From Saccharopolyspora elongata (GTDB taxonomy: Bacteria > Actinomycetota > Actinomycetes > Mycobacteriales > Pseudonocardiaceae), in the NCBI RefSeq assembly GCF_004348985.1, contig NZ_SMKW01000004.1, positions 223,204 to 287,203 on the forward strand: 64,000 bases of DNA, given 5' to 3'. Position 1 is the stretch's first letter. Each line of letters starts with the position of its first letter. A model generated the notes under the pieces. The model was not told the origin of the DNA. It searched no databases and saw nothing but the letters and a program-made list of their open reading frames with translations. Below are positions 54,437-62,705 of this stretch, one piece after another. The translations under genes and the position numbers were made by a program.

Positions 54437-54450
54437 GTAACCCGTGTTAC
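54437..54450. promoter_or_regulatory. 5-4-5 inverted repeat, candidate Crp/Fnr-type site
   Basis: GTAAC (54437-54441), CCGT, GTTAC (54446-54450) has the five-four-five geometry of Fnr-family boxes and lies about 65 bp before the start of the 54516 membrane gene. A Crp/Fnr gene is present at 59390-60139. The link is inference. The rest of 54232-54436 shows no gene. Confidence 0.4.
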
Positions 54451-54515
54451 TGACACGGTGGCGGGCGCGGGATGGACGCTTGCCGTGAAGGTTGCGTCGA
54501 TGGGGAGGAATGATC

Positions 54516-54959
54516 ATGTCTGTTGCTCATCCTGCACACCACCCGGTGCAGTTGGTCTTGTCCCGGGGGCTTTACGGGGCTCTGGCCGGTATCGGCGGTG
54601 GGATCGTGTTCGGCATCCTCATGGCGGCGATGGGAATGCTGCCGATGGTCGCGATGCTCGTCGGTAGCACCAACGTCGGGGTCGGGGTCGTGGTGCACCT
54701 GGTGATCTCGGCGATCCTCGGTGCGGGCTTCGGCCTGGTGGCTCCCTTCACCGAGTTCTGGCCGCTGCTCGGGGCCGGTGTGGTCTACGGCGCGGTCTGG
54801 TGGGTCCTCGGTGGTCTGTTGCTGATGCCCGTCGGGCTGGGCATGCCGGTGTTCCAGGTGGGGCAGATGGCCGTCATGAGCCTGGTGGGGCACCTGCTCT
54901 ATGGAATCGTCATGAGCGTGGTGCTCTTCGGGTTCCGGCGCCGGGCGGGCCACGTGTGA
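54516..54959 (+). CDS. Four-helix membrane protein with conserved histidines, second copy
   Basis: ATG 54516 lies six bases after GGGGAGGA; the ATG at 54510 is too close to it. The 147-residue product has helices GLYGALAGIGGGIVFGILMA, VGVVVHLVISAILGAGFGLV, LLGAGVVYGAVWWVLGGLLL and LVGHLLYGIVMSVVLFGF, with histidines heading helices two and four and His-Pro pairs near the N-terminus. It parallels the protein encoded at 35855-36346. A metal-related role would suit the neighbours but is unproven. Confidence 0.75.
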   Translation: MSVAHPAHHPVQLVLSRGLYGALAGIGGGIVFGILMAAMGMLPMVAMLVGSTNVGVGVVVHLVISAILGAGFGLVAPFTEFWPLLGAGVVYGAVWWVLGGLLLMPVGLGMPVFQVGQMAVMSLVGHLLYGIVMSVVLFGFRRRAGHV

Positions 54960-55045
54960 CCGACGCTGAACGTCCGGCGTTGCGGATCTACATCGCACCC
55001 GGCTGCGCCAGTTGTTGGTCGTGCTGTGCTGTGCCGCCCCGGTGA
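54956..55045 (+). pseudogene. Thioredoxin-like protein fragment
   Basis: A GTG overlapping the previous stop opens RPALRIYIAPGCASCW, the first strand and CxxC redox motif of a thioredoxin/glutaredoxin-like protein, but the frame ends after 29 codons by running out of phase into the next gene. The rest of the fold is missing. It appears to have been fused by a deletion to the following membrane-protein fragment. Confidence 0.6.
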
Positions 55046-55254
55046 TGATCGCCGCTGGAGTGTTGGGCCGCTTGGGGCTGGCTTGCCGAACCTGGCTGCT
55101 CGCTACGGCTGGACTGATCGTTCTCGACCTGCTGGTCTGGATTTGGCGGGGCGTCGTCACGGCGATGCCGGGCACAACACGTGACCCCGCCACGGCAGCT
55201 GCAACGCCCAATTCGCCCCGTCACGCGGGTTTCTCGGCGATGAGGTGGGCGTAG
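55012..55254 (+). CDS. Small two-helix membrane protein with Cys-Cys pair, possibly truncated MerT-like
   Basis: From TTG 55012 the frame gives LVVLCCAAPVMIAAGVLG and LLATAGLIVLDLLVWIW, two helices with a vicinal cysteine pair followed by Pro, as in MerT/MerF-type mercury channels. It overlaps the thioredoxin-like fragment and has no box of its own. It is probably the remains of a larger gene after deletion. Confidence 0.45.
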   Translation: MLVVLCCAAPVMIAAGVLGRLGLACRTWLLATAGLIVLDLLVWIWRGVVTAMPGTTRDPATAAATPNSPRHAGFSAMRWA

Positions 55255-56020
55255 CCGAGGGTTCCGTTGGCGGTGGCTTCGGCGGCCAGGCGGGTGTGGC
55301 GGAGGACTGCGTCGACGTCCACACCTGCGGCGTCGAGCTGGCCGGGTGCGGTCATGCGCAAGAGTTTCAGTCGCGCCTCGATGGTGTCGATCATGGTTCG
55401 CAGGCTTCGTCGTGGCGCTGGGTGTGGGTGGTGCGCAAGTCGGCCCCGGCGAGGATGGCGGCGTAGTCCTCTAGTGGCCGGGCGTCGGCGATGCAGGCCA
55501 CCCATGCGGTCAGGCCGGCGAGTTCGGATGGGAGCCCGTCGGGGTGCACGGTGACGTCGGTTATGCCGACCCGTCCGCCGGGCTGGAGCACCCGCGCGAG
55601 TTCGGCAGCTGCGGTGTGTTTGTAGGGGAAGGTACAGAAGGCGCACTCGCAAACGACGGCGTGGAAGATGTTGTCCGGCAACGGGAGTCCTTCAGCATCG
55701 CCGACGTGGAAACGCACGCTGTCCGACAACCCGTCAACGCGGGTGGTTTCCCGTGCCTTGCCGACTATAGTCGGATTGAGCTCGATCCCGTCGACGTGGA
55801 CGCCGAAGCGGCCGACCAGCAGTCGGGCCGTGGCGCCGGGGCCGGAGGCGATGTCGGCGACGCGTTGCCCTGGGCGCAGGTCGAGTGCCTCGGCCAGCCG
55901 AGTGGACAGTGCTTGTCCGCCGGGGTGGTAGGAGTCGCCGAGCAGGAGCGCGACCGCATCCTGGCCGTAGGCAGCGGCACAACAGCCCTTGATCACTTCC
56001 GGATCCTGCGGTGCGGTCAT
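55221..56020 (-). pseudogene. ArsM-like SAM methyltransferase with single frameshift
   Basis: ATG 56020 overlaps the upstream stop (ATGA). The first 209 codons (to 55391) encode IKGCCAAAYGQDAVALLLGD, SAM motif VADIASGPGATA, and the Cys-rich VVCECAFCTFP, ending in RHDEA. One base is missing there: the continuation LRTMIDTIEARLKLLRM runs in the next frame to 55221, closing with LGYAHLIAEKPA, the normal C-terminus of this family of about 265 residues. The apparent 57-residue gene at 55221-55394 is this lost tail. The cysteines suggest a thiol-, arsenic- or metal-linked substrate. Confidence 0.75.
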
Positions 56021-56769
56021 GATTCCACCGCCTTGCGGCCGACATTGGTCGAATCCGGTGCGACGGTTCCTCTCCGGTGACCGTTCTTGGCGATCTTGGA
56101 TCCGTAGGGCGAGTCGGTCACGATCGGTTGGAGTTCGGTGGCGTTGGGGACCACGTCTGCCACGTCCGCACCGGACATCTGGGCTCGTACCTGTTCGCGG
56201 TAGCCGACGGAGTTGTAGGCGCAGAACGGGATCATCCGGCCGTCCGGGGTGATTTCCTCGACGCAGCACTTCATGAGCTGCTTGACGTTGAGGGTGTAGG
56301 GATCCTGAAAGTCCTGGACGACGATCATGAACGCCTTGTCGCCCAGGTCCTTGGCGGCTTCGGGCAATTCGATGCCGCACGCCTCGCACTCCAGCTGTGC
56401 CGTGGTGGATTCCAGGTTGCTCATGGTCGACTCCGTACCCATGAACGCCGAGGCGCTCCACAACTGCTCCAGCGCCTCGCGCACCGCCTGATCGGGCATG
56501 ACACGGTTGGTGACGTAGTCGAGGTGGTCCTCGATGTTGAGCGGCTGTGGGATGGGGATGACGTAGGTGCGGTCGTCGGTCTTGTCGACGAGCAGGTAGG
56601 TGATGGAACGACAGGTGGGGAGCCAGCGGGATTTGCGCAGGTAGACCTTGTAGTCCCGGATGTTGACCTGGGCGTCCACCACGACCTTGCACGCCGGGCA
56701 GATGCTCTTGGTGTACTCCAGGAACACCTCATCGCGATCGCGCTTCCCCGCGGGGCTCGGCTCGGCCAT
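56017..56769 (-). CDS. MJ0619-like radical-SAM family protein lacking the radical-SAM core
   Basis: The 250-residue protein begins with the family's N-terminal zinc-ribbon-like segment (EYTKSICPACKVVVDAQVNI, residues 19-38) and continues with the C-terminal region (PTCRSITYLLVD, DHLDYVTNRV, FMIVVQDFQDPYTLNVKQLM, KCCVEEITPDG, PFCAYNSVGYREQVRAQM). Full-length relatives are roughly 450-500 residues and carry CxxxCxxC and the SAM barrel between these parts; here they join at residues 46-49 in frame. It should not cleave SAM. The stop overlaps the methyltransferase start, so the two are coupled. Confidence 0.75.
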   Translation of the reverse strand: MAEPSPAGKRDRDEVFLEYTKSICPACKVVVDAQVNIRDYKVYLRKSRWLPTCRSITYLLVDKTDDRTYVIPIPQPLNIEDHLDYVTNRVMPDQAVREALEQLWSASAFMGTESTMSNLESTTAQLECEACGIELPEAAKDLGDKAFMIVVQDFQDPYTLNVKQLMKCCVEEITPDGRMIPFCAYNSVGYREQVRAQMSGADVADVVPNATELQPIVTDSPYGSKIAKNGHRRGTVAPDSTNVGRKAVES

Positions 56770-56893
56770 GCTGCTCTCTGCTTTCCTCGGCGAACTCGAA
56801 CTGGGCTTCAACCCACCAGATTGCCGCGGTCGTCCACGACAACACTGTCCGCCACTCGACAATGTTCGGCATCGCCGGACCCGGGCGGTGACC

Positions 56894-56917
56894 GAATGTG
56901 CCATAGAGTTGACATTC
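56894..56917. promoter_or_regulatory. Inverted repeat in divergent promoter of metal-like cluster
   Basis: GAATGT (56894-56899) and ACATTC (56912-56917) face each other over twelve bases between the radical-SAM-like operon and the DUF427 operon. The size fits a dimeric regulator such as MerR or Crp/Fnr type. The ligand is unknown. Confidence 0.45.
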
Positions 56918-56984
56918 CGGTGGGCGCGGAGGACCTGCCATCGCTCTACTTGTGATCGAGCAGTCGGTGTGAAATGGAGTTGTC

Positions 56985-57341
56985 ATGCTGCGCGCGATCT
57001 ACCGCGGGAAGGTCCTGGCCGAAGCCCCACGAACGGTCCGGGTGGAGTTCAACCACTACTTCCCGCCCGACTCCGTCAACCGGGAACACCTCGGCGAAAG
57101 CCCAACGAGGACGATCTGCCCGTGGAAGGGCATCGCCCACTACTACAACCTGCTGACCGACGACGACGTCGAATCCGACGGTGCCTGGTACTACCCGCAC
57201 CCGACCTTGCTGGCCCGCCGGATCAAGGGGCATGTGGCGTTCGGGGTGGGTGTGCGGATTGAAGGCGAACCCGAGGACGCTGACGACCGAGCATCCGGAA
57301 AACCCGGTTGGCTGCGTGCCCTATTGCGAGGTGGCCGGTGA
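56985..57341 (+). CDS. DUF427-domain protein
   Basis: The 118-residue protein matches DUF427 throughout: YRGKVLAEAPRTVRVEFNHY, CPWKGIAHYYNLL and ESDGAWYYPHPTLLARRIKG, HVAFG. The family forms a small beta fold with a conserved Cys-Pro-Trp-Lys-Gly motif and is often fused to or near redox and metal-related genes. No function is established. Its stop overlaps the next gene's GTG (GTGA). Confidence 0.9.
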   Translation: MLRAIYRGKVLAEAPRTVRVEFNHYFPPDSVNREHLGESPTRTICPWKGIAHYYNLLTDDDVESDGAWYYPHPTLLARRIKGHVAFGVGVRIEGEPEDADDRASGKPGWLRALLRGGR

Positions 57342-57622
57342 TCGAACCCGAGAAGGCGATTTCTTCCGCTGGTCAGAACAGCCGCACCATCCGGTTGCCG
57401 ATGTGGCGGATCGGTATCACCGGCGGCGTGGTCGGTCTGCTGTGTTGCATCGGCCCGACCGTGCTGGGCCTGCTGGTGTGGCTGTCGCCGCGGCGCCGCA
57501 ACCAGTGCAGCATCGCCGGGGTGCGTCGCTGGCGGTGGCGACTGCTGGACGACCTGGCCATCGGCGTGGTCGCCTACGGGGTGCTGTACGCCGTGACCAC
57601 CTGGTTGGGAACCTTGGCCTGA
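57338..57622 (+). CDS. MerT-like small membrane protein
   Basis: From GTG 57338, overlapping the DUF427 stop, 94 residues are encoded with helix IGITGGVVGLLCCIGPTVLG, whose Cys-Cys-Ile-Gly-Pro is the metal-handling motif of MerT-type mercury importers, a basic loop with another cysteine (RRRNQCSIAG), and helix AIGVVAYGVLYAVTTWLG. MerT has three helices and an extra cysteine pair; here the middle looks short, so an internal deletion is possible. It sits between DUF427 and a MerA-like flavoprotein. Confidence 0.65.
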   Translation: MIEPEKAISSAGQNSRTIRLPMWRIGITGGVVGLLCCIGPTVLGLLVWLSPRRRNQCSIAGVRRWRWRLLDDLAIGVVAYGVLYAVTTWLGTLA

Positions 57623-57651
57623 ACGGAAAGCCGAATGGACGACAATACCGT

Positions 57652-59031
57652 GTGATCGGTGGCGGCGCCGCCGGACTGGCAGCGGCGGCGACGGCAGTGC
57701 GCGCCGGGCTGCGGGTGTCGCTGGTGACCGAGGGACCACCCGGCGGTGACTGCACGTTCACCGGCTGCGTGCCCTCGAAAACATTGCTGGACGCCGCCGC
57801 TGCGGACCTTTCTTTTGATACTGCGCTGAAGCGCGTACGGGAGACCGTTGCGCGGGTGGCGGCCACGGAAAGCGAACAGGTGCTGCGCCAGCAGGGGATC
57901 GACGTGGTGCGCGGGCGCGCCCACTTCGTCGTGCCGCGCACGATCGAAGTGGGCGGAAGCCGGCTCAGGGCCCGTCGGGTCGTCATTGCGACGGGCACCC
58001 GTCCAGCGGTGCCGCCGATCCTGGGAGTGGCGGATGTGCCGTATCTGACCACGGACACGGTTTTCGACCTCGACGCGATGCCCGGCTCGCTTGCCGTGCT
58101 CGGCGGGGGCGCGGTCGGGTGCGAGCTGGCCCAGGCGTTCGCCCGCCTGGGCGTGGAGGTCACGCTCATCGAGCTAGCCGACCGCCTCCTGCCCGCGATA
58201 GACCCGGACGCCTCAGCACTGCTGGCCGAGGCCCTGACCGAAAACGGGGTGCGAGTACATACCGGCGTGCCTGCCCACCGAGTGCGTGGCACCCGAAACA
58301 GCGTCGCGATCGACATCGGCAAGGGCGAGACCATTCGTTCTGAGCGACTGCTGGTCGCTGCCGGACGGCGCCCGGAAACAGGTGATCTCGGACTTGATGT
58401 TGTCGACGTCCGCACCGATCAGAACGGCTTCATCATCGTCGACCGACACCTGCGCACCGGGGCCGCAGGGATCTCCGCGGCAGGGGACGTCACCGGGCTG
58501 TTTCCGTTCACCCACGGCGCTTACGCCATGGGCCGCATCGCGGTGCAAGCGAGCCTGCGCCGCTCGAACAGGCCCGTGTTCAACCCGCACGCGATCCCGA
58601 GAGTGGTGTTCACCGACCCGGAGATCGCCATCGTCGGCGCAGGCGAGCACAAGCTCGACGGCGTGATCGCCAAGGTGGCCTACCTGTCCATGTCCGAAGT
58701 GGACCGCGCGATCACTGCTGCGGCAACCCGCGGTTTCGTCAAGCTCATCGCCGGACCACGCAGACCGCTCGGCTTCGCCGGCGGCGGCCGACTGCTCGGA
58801 GCAACCATCGTCGCATCACGCGCGGGCGAGCTGATCCACGAACCCGCCCTGGCCATGCAGCTCGGCATGTTCACCGGCAGACTCGCGCAGACCACCCACG
58901 CATACCCGTCCACCGCGATCCAACAGGCCGCCGCCCAATTCTTCGGCACCTACGGCGGCAGAACCGCCTATCCCGCCGAGTACCCGCGCCGCGTTTCGGG
59001 CGCAACTGCCAAGTTCGCAAACCGGGCATGA
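57652..59031 (+). CDS. MerA-like pyridine nucleotide-disulfide oxidoreductase, start region disrupted
   Basis: The body (459 codons from GTG 57652) is a class I flavoprotein disulfide reductase: VIGGGAAGLAAAATAVRAGL (FAD), the redox pair in GDCTFTGCVPSKTLL, LAVLGGGAVGCELAQAFARL (NAD(P)H), GISAAGDVTGLFPF, and the C-terminal dimer motif with AYPSTAIQQAA. The vicinal C-terminal cysteines of true mercuric reductase are absent. The well-placed ATG 57635 with GGAAAG reads MDDNTV then TGA and is out of frame with the body, so a small indel probably damages the start. Confidence 0.75.
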   Translation: MIGGGAAGLAAAATAVRAGLRVSLVTEGPPGGDCTFTGCVPSKTLLDAAAADLSFDTALKRVRETVARVAATESEQVLRQQGIDVVRGRAHFVVPRTIEVGGSRLRARRVVIATGTRPAVPPILGVADVPYLTTDTVFDLDAMPGSLAVLGGGAVGCELAQAFARLGVEVTLIELADRLLPAIDPDASALLAEALTENGVRVHTGVPAHRVRGTRNSVAIDIGKGETIRSERLLVAAGRRPETGDLGLDVVDVRTDQNGFIIVDRHLRTGAAGISAAGDVTGLFPFTHGAYAMGRIAVQASLRRSNRPVFNPHAIPRVVFTDPEIAIVGAGEHKLDGVIAKVAYLSMSEVDRAITAAATRGFVKLIAGPRRPLGFAGGGRLLGATIVASRAGELIHEPALAMQLGMFTGRLAQTTHAYPSTAIQQAAAQFFGTYGGRTAYPAEYPRRVSGATAKFANRA

Positions 59032-59115
59032 AGGTGCTCTCGGTTGCTTTCGCCTGCGGTGTCGGATTGGTCAACCATTCGCCGAGTCGACCGCCGGTGC
59101 AGTGTGGGCACAATC

Positions 59116-59148
59116 TTTCCCTGGCATAGCCCAGGAAAACCCGGTTTT
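59116..59148 (+). terminator. Terminator-like hairpin after MerA-like gene
   Basis: TTTCCCTGG (59116-59124) pairs with CCAGGAAA (59131-59138) with a one-base bulge around CATAGC. The dyad AAAACC-C-GGTTTT follows directly and supplies a T-run. The remaining sequence of 59032-59389 has another dyad, AGTGTC/GACACT at 59192-59211, but no gene. Confidence 0.6.
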
Positions 59149-59389
59149 AGCTGATGGATCAGATTGCCTACTGGTCGGGAATCTCGGGAAGAGTGTCAGA
59201 AACCGGACACTGTGCGGTGCGCATTCCGAGACGGGAGGCCACCATGTATGCGCGGCACACGCGGCCCGCGAACGCGTCACGCAGCTGCGACGGCCGTGCT
59301 TCCCGGCAGCCTGAAACGGCGCCCAGTCGTTCGAGGGGCAACCCGCACCTGCGCTATTCGGTGCTCGTGATCCACCTTGTCATGGGCGG

Positions 59390-60139
59390 TCATTCCGATG
59401 GCGCCTGCTCGCCGGGCGTGCGTCCGGCCCCGTCGGCGTAGGCCAATAGGCGGTCCCGGTTGGTGACGGTGATCTTTGCCCGGTGCAGCCGGATCAGTCC
59501 GTGGTTGGCCAACTCGCCCAACGCGGTGGTGGTGCGTTCTCTGGTGGCGCCCACCAGGTCGGCGAGTTGGTGGTGCGTCAGCCGGACCGGCTCCGGTACC
59601 GAACCGGCGGGCGTCCTCTTGGTCAGGGTCCACAGGGTGCTGGCCAGTCGCTCGGGCAGTGCTTTGCAAGCGAGGTCGGTCAGGCGGTGTTCGAGTTCGG
59701 TGATGCGTTCTTCCATGTGCTCGGTGATCCTGGCAGCGATCCTCGGGTCGGCAAGGAGCAGCTGGCGAACGTCCTGCGGGCTCATCAGGCACAGGACGGA
59801 TTCCTCCAACGTCTCCGCCCAGTTGCCCCCCATTCGGATCCCGATCAACGGAACCTCGCCGAAGACGGTTCCTGGGCCGAGAAGTGCGGTGGTGACCGTC
59901 TGTCCGGCCGGGCCGATCCGGAACAGGCGCAGCCGGCCGCGTTTGATGATGAACAACGTGTCGGTAGGTCGCTGCGGGCTGTAGACGACCTGCCCCGATG
60001 CGACGGTGCGCAGCGGGGCGTGAACCGCCAAGTCGGCCATTTCCCGCCGGGACAGGTCGCGGAAGAGGGCGACTTCGGATAGGCAGTAGTGGTTCTCGTG
60101 CACCGGCCCTCCGTGGACAGTGGTCTCACTGTCCACCAT
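59390..60139 (-). CDS. Crp/Fnr-family transcriptional regulator
   Basis: The 249-residue protein starts ATG 60139 after GGAGGT. It has a cyclic-nucleotide-binding-like beta barrel (SGQVVYSPQRPTDTLFIIKR, GPGTVFGEVPLIG), a dimer helix and a Crp-type HTH (LTHHQLADLVGATRERTTTA). The N-terminus has one cysteine (HYCLSEVALF), insufficient for an Fnr iron-sulfur cluster. It is encoded just upstream of the convergent MerA-like gene and may respond to redox state or a nucleotide. Confidence 0.92.
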   Translation of the reverse strand: MVDSETTVHGGPVHENHYCLSEVALFRDLSRREMADLAVHAPLRTVASGQVVYSPQRPTDTLFIIKRGRLRLFRIGPAGQTVTTALLGPGTVFGEVPLIGIRMGGNWAETLEESVLCLMSPQDVRQLLLADPRIAARITEHMEERITELEHRLTDLACKALPERLASTLWTLTKRTPAGSVPEPVRLTHHQLADLVGATRERTTTALGELANHGLIRLHRAKITVTNRDRLLAYADGAGRTPGEQAPSE

Positions 60140-60318
60140 GCGACCTCCAGCGGAGCATTGTCGAGCAGGTCTAGCAGCTCCTCCAGCAAGGCGTGACCAG
60201 CCGCCCGCCGTGCGCCGCCAGCGCGCTGGATGATCAGCAGCTGCTTGCCGGCGTAGTCCGATGCAGGCGGCCGAAGGGAGCCGCCATGCCACCTGTATCG
60301 GGATCAGTGCGGCGAGCC

Positions 60319-61821
60319 TCAGTGGCTGGCGGTGAGTTCACCGGTGAGCCGGTTGTGCATGGCGGCGCTGTGCTTGTTGAGGCCGATGATTTCGACGGTT
60401 TTGCCACGGGCTTCGTACTTGGTGGTGATGGCGTCGAGGGCGGCGACGGTGGAGGCGTCCCAGACGTGGGCGTCGGTGAGGTCGACGACGATCCGGTCGG
60501 GGTCGTTCGCGTAGTCGAACTGGTCGACGAGTTCGTTGCTGGAGGCGAAGAACAGCTCGCCGGTGACTCGGTAGACGACTTCGGTGCCGTCGGGGTCGGT
60601 GACGGCGGTGACGTCGACGAGGTGCGCGACGCGGCGGGCGAAGATGACCATGGCGGTGATGGTGCCGACGACGACGCCGATGGCGAGGTTGTGGGTGGCG
60701 ACGACGACGGCCACGGTCACGGCCATGACGATGATCTCGCCGGTGGGCATCCGCTTGAGCGTGGCGGGGGAGATGCTGTGCCAGTCGAAGGTGCCGACCG
60801 AGACGAGCACCATGACGGCGACGAGCGCGGCCATCGGGATCTGCGAGACCAGGGGCCCGAACGCGATGCACAGGATCATCAGGAAGACGCCGGCGAGGAA
60901 GGTCGAGAACCGGGTGCGGGCGCCGGAGGTCTTGATGTTGATCATGTTCTGGCCGATCATCGCGCAGCCGCCCATGCCGCCGAAGAAGCCGGTGACGATG
61001 TTGGCGATGCCCTGGCCGATGGATTCGCGGGTCTTGTTGGAGCGGGTGTCGGTGATGTCGTCGACCAGTTTGGCGGTCATCAGCGATTCCATCAGCCCGA
61101 CCAGGGCGAACGCGAGGGAGTAGGGCGCGATCAGGCTGAGGGTGTCCAGGGTGAAGGGCACGTCCGGGATGCCGGGGGTCGGCAGGGAGGAGGGCAGCGC
61201 GCCCTTGTCGCCGACGGTGGGCACGGCGATGCCGGCGGCGATGGTCAGCGCGGTAAGGGCCACGATGGACACCAGTGGAGCGGGGATGACCTTGGTGAGC
61301 TTGGGGAACAGCACCATGATCGCCAGGCCCGCGGCGAACAGCGGGTAGACCTGCCAGGGCACGTCGATCAGCTCGGGCACCTGGGCCAGGAAGATGGCGA
61401 TGGCCAGGGAGTTGACGAAGCCGACCATGACGCTGCGCGGTACGAACCGCATCAGCCTCGCCACGCCGAGCGAGCCGAGGACGATCTGGAACACCCCGCC
61501 CAGGATGACGGCCGCGACCAGGTAACCGAGTCCGTGCTCGCGGGCGAGGGGAGCGACCACGAGGGCGATGGCGCCCGTGGCGGCGGAGATCATCGCGGGA
61601 CGTCCGCCGACGACCGAGATCACCACGGCCATCGTGAACGAGGCGAACAGGCCGACGCTGGGGTCCACCCCGGCGATGATCGAGAACGAGATGGCCTCGG
61701 GGATCAGAGCCAGGGCTACGACCAGACCGGCGAGGACCTCAGTGCGAGCGACCTTGGGTGAGAGCCATGCCGGCCGGGACGGTCGCAGGCGGGTCACCAA
61801 CGGGGACGGAGAATTCGGCAC
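60319..61821 (-). CDS. SulP-family anion transporter with STAS domain
   Basis: GTG 61821 preceded by AGGTG starts a 500-residue carrier. Helices include [19 protein letters not shown] (SulP signature), [18 protein letters not shown] and [25 protein letters not shown] domain closes the protein ([20 protein letters not shown]). The family moves sulfate, bicarbonate or other anions; this short form resembles bicarbonate or sulfate permeases. It is preceded by a MerR gene and a dyad, and a decayed relative of its STAS region lies at 47220-47325. Confidence 0.92.
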   Translation of the reverse strand: MPNSPSPLVTRLRPSRPAWLSPKVARTEVLAGLVVALALIPEAISFSIIAGVDPSVGLFASFTMAVVISVVGGRPAMISAATGAIALVVAPLAREHGLGYLVAAVILGGVFQIVLGSLGVARLMRFVPRSVMVGFVNSLAIAIFLAQVPELIDVPWQVYPLFAAGLAIMVLFPKLTKVIPAPLVSIVALTALTIAAGIAVPTVGDKGALPSSLPTPGIPDVPFTLDTLSLIAPYSLAFALVGLMESLMTAKLVDDITDTRSNKTRESIGQGIANIVTGFFGGMGGCAMIGQNMINIKTSGARTRFSTFLAGVFLMILCIAFGPLVSQIPMAALVAVMVLVSVGTFDWHSISPATLKRMPTGEIIVMAVTVAVVVATHNLAIGVVVGTITAMVIFARRVAHLVDVTAVTDPDGTEVVYRVTGELFFASSNELVDQFDYANDPDRIVVDLTDAHVWDASTVAALDAITTKYEARGKTVEIIGLNKHSAAMHNRLTGELTASH

Positions 61822-62009
61822 TTCACACCTGACTGCTCGGGCGCCGGACGGCGGCGCGGAACGTCGTCGCGTCGAGGCATGACGCGGCTGGCGACGCAGC
61901 AGCGCCGCCTGTGGGCGGGATGGGACGGAATTCCGCACCCCGTTCGGCGAACGGGACGCTCCCGGATTCGGGAGCTGAGGCGTCGATAACTCGTGTACGG
62001 ACCGCCCGG

Positions 62010-62037
62010 AACTCTACCCTTACGTTAAATGAGAGTT
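62010..62037. promoter_or_regulatory. MerR-type operator candidate upstream of SulP gene
   Basis: AACTCT (62010-62015) and AGAGTT (62032-62037) form a wide dyad with the inner TTA-CGT-TAA at 62020-62028. MerR proteins bind such long dyads in the spacer of their target promoters. It is between the SulP start and the MerR stop in an AT-rich stretch. Confidence 0.5.
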
Positions 62038-62108
62038 GTGGTGGGTGCTCCAGCGCTTCGCCCCTGGGTGAGGCCGGTATCACTGCAGAGATCGGCGGCG
62101 AAGTGCTG

Positions 62109-62516
62109 TCAGGCAGTGGTATTTCGCGTGCGTTCGCTGCCGGTAGTACCAAGGTGCGCGCGGAGGGTGGCGGCGAACTCCTCGGCGATGCGCAGCTTGG
62201 CGCGCAGTTCCTCGCAACGCTGCTCGGCGGACTCGCTGAACGCTGCCAGCCGGGCGGCCGGATCATCGAACTCCGGGCTGCCGGGTGTGGGGTCGATGAT
62301 GGCCAGCAGCTCGCGCATCTCCTCCAGCTGGAAGCCCAGCGGCTTCATGCGCATGATGAGCTTCAACCGGGCGACGTCCGGCTCGGTGTAGAGGCGGAAC
62401 CCGCCCTGGCTGCGGTCGCTGGGCACAACCAGCCCGACTTCCTCGTAGTAGCGGATGGTGCGCAGGGACAGCCCCGTGCGCTCAGCGACCTCGCCGATCT
62501 GCATCCGCTCGCTCAC
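62109..62516 (-). CDS. MerR-family regulator
   Basis: GTG 62516 is preceded by AAGGGG. The 135-residue protein has the MerR HTH MQIGEVAERTGLSLRTIRYY, wing GGFRLYTEPDVARLKLI, and a coiled dimer helix. One cysteine (EQRCEELRA) lies in that helix, not a metal-binding set. It is encoded in the same direction as SulP, which it probably controls, as is common for actinobacterial SulP genes. Confidence 0.9.
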   Translation of the reverse strand: MSERMQIGEVAERTGLSLRTIRYYEEVGLVVPSDRSQGGFRLYTEPDVARLKLIMRMKPLGFQLEEMRELLAIIDPTPGSPEFDDPAARLAAFSESAEQRCEELRAKLRIAEEFAATLRAHLGTTGSERTRNTTA

Positions 62517-62705
62517 GTCATCCCCTTCGCAGTCCGGACCGGATCCCACCGTAATCGACATGGTTCCGCGGGGTGTCGTGGCCGGGCGCAGCGCTCGGAT
62601 CAGAACTCGGTCCCGCTACGGGAGCGGATGGTCGAGGCGCAGTCGACCCGGTCACGTGGCAGGCGACTTGTCGCGCGGCTTTCGCAAGGGCACAGCATGA
62701 ATCTG

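Noticed and set aside
55221..55394. Separate 57-residue gene coupled to the methyltransferase
   Set aside because: Its sequence is the normal C-terminus of that methyltransferase family, so a frameshift is the better explanation.
57652..59031. Calling the flavoprotein a true mercuric reductase (merA)
   Set aside because: The C-terminal vicinal cysteine pair and N-terminal metal-binding domain are absent; only the general disulfide-reductase features are seen.
60193..61761. 522-codon plus-strand open frame rich in Gly, Asp and His
   Set aside because: It is the antisense shadow of the SulP gene, produced by its codon bias, not a repeat protein.
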